A stretch of DNA of 64,000 nt from Pseudomonadota bacterium. Its GTDB lineage: Bacteria > Myxococcota_A > Polyangia > Polyangiales > Polyangiaceae. Positions 58,778 through 64,000 of this stretch are shown here, one piece after another. The position numbers and the translations under genes are program-made. The notes beneath the pieces were generated by a model, which ran no database searches, had not been told where the DNA came from, and saw nothing but the letters and a program-made list of their open reading frames with translations. The first letter of the stretch is position 1, and the number at the start of each line of letters is the position of its first letter. The stretch spans positions 32,172-96,171 of the forward strand of contig JAEWRL010000122.1 in NCBI GenBank assembly GCA_023398955.1, in the 5' to 3' direction.

Positions 58778-59631
58778 ACCCCGTGCGCCTTTGCAGCGGT
58801 TCCTCAGCCAGCGCGCCCCCAAGAGAGTGCACGCGACGCACGGAGGCCCTATGCGCGCTGCTCGAATCTCTACCCCGATGGTCTCAACAGTCCCTCCGGC
58901 ACACGCGCGCGCGACCGGTTCGCGCAGCGCGGCAACCGGGCTTCTGCATCTGCACCGGGGCGGCACCGACCGCCAATCCCCTCGGCCACGTGGTGGGCTC
59001 CGACTCGGTTCGTAGCCGGAGTCCTGCAGATTTTCGCTGACTCTCCGGGGCAGGGTCTGGTGGATGATCTGCAGCAGGATCGCGTAAACGACGCGCGGCA
59101 TCGGCAGGCGAAGACCAGGGCTAGAGCGAGTGAAAGCGTACGAGGCACGCGCATGTTGACTCCCTCTCCTGCCACGGAGTGCTCGTCCTCGCCGGCCCAC
59201 GCCTCGGTGAAGAGCGGGTTTCGATTGTGGATGAGATGGGTCGCGGTCTAACCTCGCGCACATCGAGCCGGATCGCGTCGAGTGCGCCGATTCCACGCAC
59301 CTGTTGCGCGCGGCAGAGGCCGACCACGACGTGTTGTTGGCGGCACGTTGACGACCACGACGGCGCGCCCCTCGAGCTGCTCTCTCCAATGCCGATCCCA
59401 GTTCGACATCATGCGAGATCTCTGCAAGCCGTCAGCTGCAAGCGGGGAACAGCATCAACCCCTGCGCGCTGGCTCGGCGTGAACTGTCCTCGGCATGTGC
59501 ACCCCTCGGCTTGGTGACCAGTGCCTGATCGGCGGGCGCGCGGAGCGCTTGCGTGCTCGCTGTCGTCTGCGACGCTTCCACTCCGATAGCGGCGACCGCT
59601 CGCTGCCTGGCTCGGAGAAGGACTCGACCCC
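58778..59631. other. Intergenic region, possibly degenerate, no recognisable gene
   Basis: About 850 nt. Several frames are open on both strands (for example a minus-strand frame with MRVPRTLSLALALVFAC at 59155 that looks like a signal peptide), but they lead to Arg/Pro-rich sequence without similarity that I can see. It may be an eroded secreted-protein gene. Confidence 0.4.
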
Positions 59632-62600
59632 ATGAATCGCCTTGGATTGGACCTCGGCTCTGCCGCCATCAAGGCCGTGCTCCTCGACGGCCGGGGCACC
59701 TCGCTTTGGCAAGGTTCGGCAGCTTGCGAAGGGTCACCCTTCGGCGCTCTCCAGGGGCTGCTCGAAGCCCTGCGCGGAGCGAATCTCGAGACCGCTGCCA
59801 GCGTGGCCATCACGGGCCGTCAGCGAGCGCGCCTATCACGCCACCTCTCCGCGAGCGTGGAGGTCTCGGAGGTCGTCGCGGCCGCCGCCGGAGCCCGGCA
59901 TTGCCACCTCCCAGCGCAGGACGTGCTCCTCCTGGGCGGCCAGTACTCCTCCTGGTGCCGGCTCGAGCCGAATCATCCCGGACGATTCACCGATTTCTCC
60001 ATATCGGATCTGTGTGCCGCCGGGGCCGGGAGCTTTCCCGAACAACAAGCGGGCCGCCTCGGGCTCAGCGTGGAGGAGCTGTCGCGTGCCGCCGCGTCCG
60101 CCGCGGGCCCCCACAGTGGCAGGGCGCTGCGCTGTGTTCACCAAATCGGACCTGATTCACCTGCAGCAGAAGGGCACTGCGGTCGACGAGATCGCTCTCG
60201 GCCTCTGCTTTGCCCTCGTCCGAACGTTTCAGGCTCAAGTGATCCACGGTCGGCAGCTCGAGCCTCCCGTGCTTCTGATCGGGGGCTGCGCTCGGAACCA
60301 GGGCATGGTGCGCGCCGCCAGAGAGGTGCTGGGGCTGCGCGGCGGCGACCTCGTGGTTCCCGAGCATCCCCAGTTCGTCCCGGCCCAGGGTGCCGCGTTG
60401 CTCGCCGACGGCGCGCCGGTCGAGCTCGGCTCGCTCATCGAAGGGGCGCGGCGCGCGAGGCACGAGCGGACCACCTGGGCGAGCCTTCCCCCGCTGCGAG
60501 GCCCGAGCACCAGCGAAGCGACTCCCGAGCCCCAGGGAGAATCACTCGATGGCCAGCCAGTGGTGGTCAGCGTGGACGTAGGCTCGGTCAGCACGAACCT
60601 CGCCCTCGTGGGCCTCGACGGCACGCTGCTCGACTCGGTCTACGTCCGCACCCGAGGCCAGCCCGTCGAGGCGCTGCGCGAAGCTCTCAGGCTGATCGCA
60701 GGCCGCCAGGTGCGACCTATCCACGTCGTGGGTGCCGGGGCGACCGGCTCGGGCCGGCACCTCGCAGGGAGCCTCTTGGGCGCCGATCTGGTCAAAAACG
60801 AGATCGCCGCCCAGCTCCGCGCCGCCACCCAATTCCTCCCCGCGGTCGACACCGTGCTCGAGATCGGTGGGCAGGACGCCAAGTTCATTCGCGCGGGCGA
60901 CGGTATGCTCAGCGACTTCACGATGAACCGCCTGTGCGCTGCCGGCACGGGATCCTTCTTGGAAGAGCAAGCCGAGCAGCTCGGCATCTCGATCGTCGAT
61001 GAGTTCGCCGAGCTAGCCCTCTCCGCACCGGGCCCGATCGACCTGGGCCGGCGCTGCACGGTCTTCATGGAGAGCGAGACCGTGGCCGCGATGGCCGCAG
61101 GGGTGAGCGTTGCCAACGTCGCGGCGGGCCTCGCGCTCTCGGTTGCCCGTAACTACCTGGATCGCGTCGTCGGGGATCGAGCCGTGGGCGAGCGAATCGT
61201 CTTTCAAGGGGGGACAGCGGCCAACCGCGCCGTCGTAGCCTCCCTCGAGCGCCTCCTCGGACGACCCGTGCTCGTCCATCCGCACCATCGGGTCGCGGGC
61301 GCTCTGGGAATCGCTCTGCTCGTCCTCGACGGGTACGGGAAGGAACGGCACCCCGCACCCAACCTCAATCCTGCATCCAACCCTAGCTCCAGCTCCAGCC
61401 TTTTTCGTGGTTTCTCGGCCTTCGAGGGCAAGCTGGAGCGCTCCTTCGAATGCTCTCGATGCAGCGCACACTGCCACGTCACTCGCTTCCGTACGAAGGA
61501 CGGTGTTCTCCACTTCGGGGACGTCTGTGAACGCTACACGAGCCTAGGTGCGCGCAGCGCCCCGGGCACCGACCCTCTCCCGGACCCGCTAGCGCGGCGC
61601 ACCGAGCTGCTCTTGGCGGCCAGCGGCATCGAGCCGCTCAGCGAGGTTCCCGAGAATGCCCTCGGCCTTCTGCGAGCCGTCCAGCCCTTCGCGCTTCTGC
61701 CATGGCTAGCCGCGCTCGCGAGAGCCGCCGGACGGACGCCCTATCTCTCGGCCCCCACGACATCGGCAACCCTGGCCGCTGGGGCGCGCCACCTTACCGC
61801 CGAAAGCTGCCTCCCCATCAAGGCTGCCTATGGACATGCCGCCGAGCTCGCCGCGATCGGCGTTGGTCACTTGCTCATCCCTGCGGTCGCGGCCTTTCCA
61901 GGAGACGAGGGGCTGGCGCACAGCTGTCTCTTCGGGCAGCACCTGCCCTCCCTCGTCTCAGGTTCCCTCAAAGGGGTCGAGGTGATCGCTCCAGAAATCA
62001 GTCTGGACCTGCCCGCAGGGCGCCGCGTGGACGATCTCGCCGAAGCGGGATCCCTCTTCGGGCTCTCACGGCGAGACGTCGAGCGGGCTCTCGAGCAGGG
62101 AGACCGCGCGGACCGCGCGTTTCGAAGGAGCCTCGAGTCCTGGGGACGCGAGGTTTTGAGCGCGGGCCATGATCGCATCGCGGTGATCCTGGGGCGCCCC
62201 TATCTGCTGAGCGATCCATGGCTCAACATGGGGGTAGGCCGACATCTGACACGGATGGGGTTGCCGGTGCTGCCCCTGGACGCCCTTCCCCTCGACTCGG
62301 TGAGGCTCGACGAGCGCTGGAGGGATCTCCCCTGGCGCTACCCGCGAGACCTGATCCGAGCGGCCCTGCTCGTGCAGCGGGATGAACGCCTCTTCCCCGT
62401 GGTGCTCTCGTCCTTTGGCTGCGGCCCCGATGCCTTCACCCTGGGCCACCTCAGCCAGCTTTTCGAAGGACGTCCGCACCTGATCCTCGAGCTCGATGAA
62501 CACCGCTCCGAGGCCGGGCTGGTTACACGCCTCGAGGCCTTCCACGACGGGATCCGCGCGCATCTCGCGAGCGGGCGCCGCGCTCCGAGCCGCACCCGCC

Positions 62601-63515
62601 CCCCCCTCGCCAAGGTGAAGAAGCGGGGACACCTGGTGGTGCCCTACTTCGCCGACCACGCCCACGCCCAAGCGGGGATCCTGCGCGGAGCGGGCTTCGA
62701 CGTCAGCCTCCTGCCCCCGCCGACCCACGCCATTCGTGAGCGCGGAGAGGCCTTGGTATCCGGGCGCGAGTGTCACCCCTTCGCGATGCTGGCAGGGGAT
62801 CTCGCCACCTGCGTCGAGAGTGGCGGCATCCAGGCCGGCGATCACTTCTTCTTGCCGGTTACGGTCGTCTCCTGTCTGCTCCGCCAATACGGTGACGGTC
62901 TGGACGCGATGTTGCAGCGCCTTGGCCAGAGCCAAGGCCAGATTCGTCTCGTGACGCCCTCTTTGGACAATTGGGCCGCCCTGGTTGGGCTTCCCCTCAC
63001 GATTCGTCTGGGCACGGTGCTTGCCGCCACCGATATGCTCCTGCGGGCCCGCTGCCGGCTCCGTCCCTATGAGGTCACGCCCGGGCAAACCGACGAGAGC
63101 TACCAACGCTGCCTCGGTAGACTGGAGCTCGCCGCGGAGGAGGGCCACGTCTTCGAGACCCTGGAAGAGTGCGCCGCCGACCTCGCCGCCATCGAGCGCC
63201 GTCCCGAGCTTCGACCGTTGATTGGCGTCGCTGGCGACGTCTACACCCGCCTCAACGACTTCGCTTCCGACGGACTCTTCCGCACCCTCGAAGCCGCGGG
63301 CTGCGAGGTGTGGCCGGCCCCCTTTGCCAGCGACGTCGCCGAATACAACGCTACGCGCCGAAGGCAGCTGGCCTGGCGTCTGCGCCGGCCGCGCTGGCGG
63401 CTGCGCTTCGGGATGACCGCGCGCATCCTCACCCGTCAGCGACTCCGGATCCAGAAGACCTTCTCGGGGATCGAGGGCCTCAAACCGGAGCTGAGCATTC
63501 CAGAGATCCAAGTGA
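59632..63515 (+). pseudogene. BadF/BcrA-type CoA-dehydratase activase fusion gene, frameshifted and 3'-truncated
   Basis: From the ATG at 59632 (MNRLGLDLGSAAIKAVLLDG) an ASKHA ATPase domain runs to SRAAASAAG. At the homopolymer GGGCCCCC (60105-60112) the frame must shift to continue as PTVAGRCAVFTKSDLIHLQQ and then stays open to the window's right part. A second ATPase domain (VVVSVDVGSVSTNLALVGLD, LEIGGQDAKFI, NRLCAAGTGSFLEEQAEQLG, GRRCTVF) and a large DUF2229/2-hydroxyacyl-CoA-dehydratase-like region follow (ILGRPYLLSDPWLNMGVGRH, VVLSSFGCGPDAF, SGRECHPFAMLAGD). Homology ends at about 63515, roughly 100 residues short. The frameshift could be a sequencing error; the truncation looks real. 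Confidence 0.85.
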
Positions 63516-63788
63516 GCTGCTTGTCGGCGACGCGACCGCAGCGTCGGATGCTTTCGGATCGGGGGGCGGCTCGCTCGTGCTCGGTGACGCGCCGGCAGAC
63601 TCCGCGACCTTGGCGAGCATGCGCGCCTCTCTCCCCTCGGCGCGCGCGACCAGCTGCAGCACGAGGGCGTCGAAGAGGGACAAGTCCGAGGCCGCGAGCT
63701 GGTCCGCCGCAATCCGACGACGAATTGCACGGAGCTCGTCGAGCGTCACATCCAGTCGCTGCGTCGGACGAGCCTTCCCCCTGGTCAC
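63480..63788 (-). CDS. Small IS66-associated accessory ORF, truncated
   Basis: A 102-aa protein; residues 10-65 read TLDELRAIRRRIAADQLAAS, DLSLFDALVLQLVARAEGRE ARMLAK. The motif (LRxxxxRIxxxQLxxxDxxLxxALVxQLVxRxE) is that of small proteins often found just before IS66-type transposases in myxobacteria. Its start overlaps the stop of the next small ORF (ATGA). The last ten or so residues (GSLECSAPV) are antisense to the activase gene, so its own 3' end has been replaced at the junction. Confidence 0.6.
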   Translation of the reverse strand: MTRGKARPTQRLDVTLDELRAIRRRIAADQLAASDLSLFDALVLQLVARAEGREARMLAKVAESAGASPSTSEPPPDPKASDAAVASPTSSSLGSLECSAPV

Positions 63789-64000
63789 ATCGTCTCCATC
63801 TCTTCCTCGACGAGGGCCTGAAAGAGGGCCCAGTCGCCGGGCTCGAGCTGTCCCTGGGCAATCCGACAGCGCAGCTCACGGAGTCGTTTCAACGTGGCCT
63901 GGATCTCCGCCAGCTCGGCCTCGTCGCGTCCGAGTTCGCCCTTGATCTCCCGCTCCGCCTCCTCGCTCCGCTCGTCTCGCTCATCCATCGGCACCCAGCA
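63512..64000 (-). mobile_element. Probable IS66-type element remnant truncating the activase gene
   Basis: From about 63512 to the window edge the only coding content is two overlapping small IS66-accessory-like ORFs on the minus strand, while the activase reading frame loses similarity at the same point. This marks an insertion or recombination junction. Terminal repeats and the transposase cannot be seen here. Confidence 0.5.
63785..63994 (-). CDS. Small IS66-associated accessory ORF
   Basis: A 69-aa Glu/Arg-rich protein whose C-terminus, LKRLRELRCRIAQGQLEPGD then WALFQALVEEEMET, is a paralogue of the core of the ORF downstream. Its ATG lies 6 nt inside the window edge, so an earlier start beyond the window is possible. 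The pair most likely belongs to an IS66-like element whose transposase is not present on the left side. Confidence 0.55.
   Translation of the reverse strand: MPMDERDERSEEAEREIKGELGRDEAELAEIQATLKRLRELRCRIAQGQLEPGDWALFQALVEEEMETM

Noticed and set aside
62066..63730. A 554-codon minus-strand open frame
   Set aside because: It is antisense to the activase gene, whose frame shows clear family motifs throughout; high GC explains the long shadow.
63169..63945. A 258-codon plus-strand frame at the right end
   Set aside because: It is Arg/Ala-rich, in the wrong frame relative to the activase and antisense to the small IS66-type ORFs.

Overview
The window is high-GC DNA whose gene content points to a Myxococcota bacterium, probably of the Polyangia. 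The reasons are: several lipoproteins with long Gly/Ser/Thr-rich linkers behind a lipobox, a Ser/Thr kinase with a PEGA-like tail, a NorR-type sigma-54 activator, a large hybrid histidine kinase and many ATGA-coupled genes. This placement is inferred from gene style; there is no rRNA gene to confirm it. I saw no rRNA, tRNA or CRISPR array.

Region 1 (1-23.5 kb) is rich in nitric-oxide and redox genes. On the minus strand a truncated haemoglobin, a 2Fe-2S/FAD/NAD reductase and an NsrR-type repressor form one unit, with an NsrR-like inverted repeat in front of the globin. A clade-3 catalase, a CE15-like lipoprotein esterase, an SPW/VKOR membrane protein and a GH15 enzyme follow. At 13.2-21.7 kb a long minus-strand series runs RIC/YtfE, haemerythrin, cytochrome P450, b-type membrane protein, Mo-bisMGD nitrate-reductase-like enzyme, 4Fe-4S protein, Rieske protein, small membrane protein and TDT transporter. 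The last seven are joined by ATGA overlaps or gaps of about 6-20 nt. The series starts at a textbook sigma-54 promoter facing a divergent norR-like gene. This is the most interesting system in the window: an apparently NO-switched Mo/Rieske/P450 electron-transfer operon.

Region 2 (23.8-37.3 kb) holds a PAS-PAS-PAS hybrid kinase, a Ser/Thr kinase/TPR/ligand-binding-lipoprotein cluster, and three secreted proteins (alpha/beta hydrolase, Cys-rich protein, FGE/SUMF1 lipoprotein), two of which have repetitive Gly-rich linkers.

Region 3 (37.3-57 kb) is accessory and heavily eroded. It contains a decayed sulfur operon (ArsR-rhodanese, MFS with a nonsense codon, DsrE fragment, cysteine desulfurase, phosphorylase fragment), an IS66 Orf2 remnant, a membrane/outer-membrane trio, MarR/DUF4405, an ATGA-coupled TetR-VOC-DUF1428-AHSA1-Arr operon with a perfect palindromic operator, a copper-type P-ATPase and a broken TetR-regulated efflux system. 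Between them lie recognisable fragments of GNAT, DODA dioxygenase, pirin and hydroxyisobutyrate-dehydrogenase genes.

Region 4 (57-64 kb) carries an SDR, an AraC regulator and a very large BadF/BcrA-type activase gene. That gene has a frameshift in a G/C homopolymer, and its 3' end is cut off by sequence carrying two small IS66-associated ORFs at the right edge.
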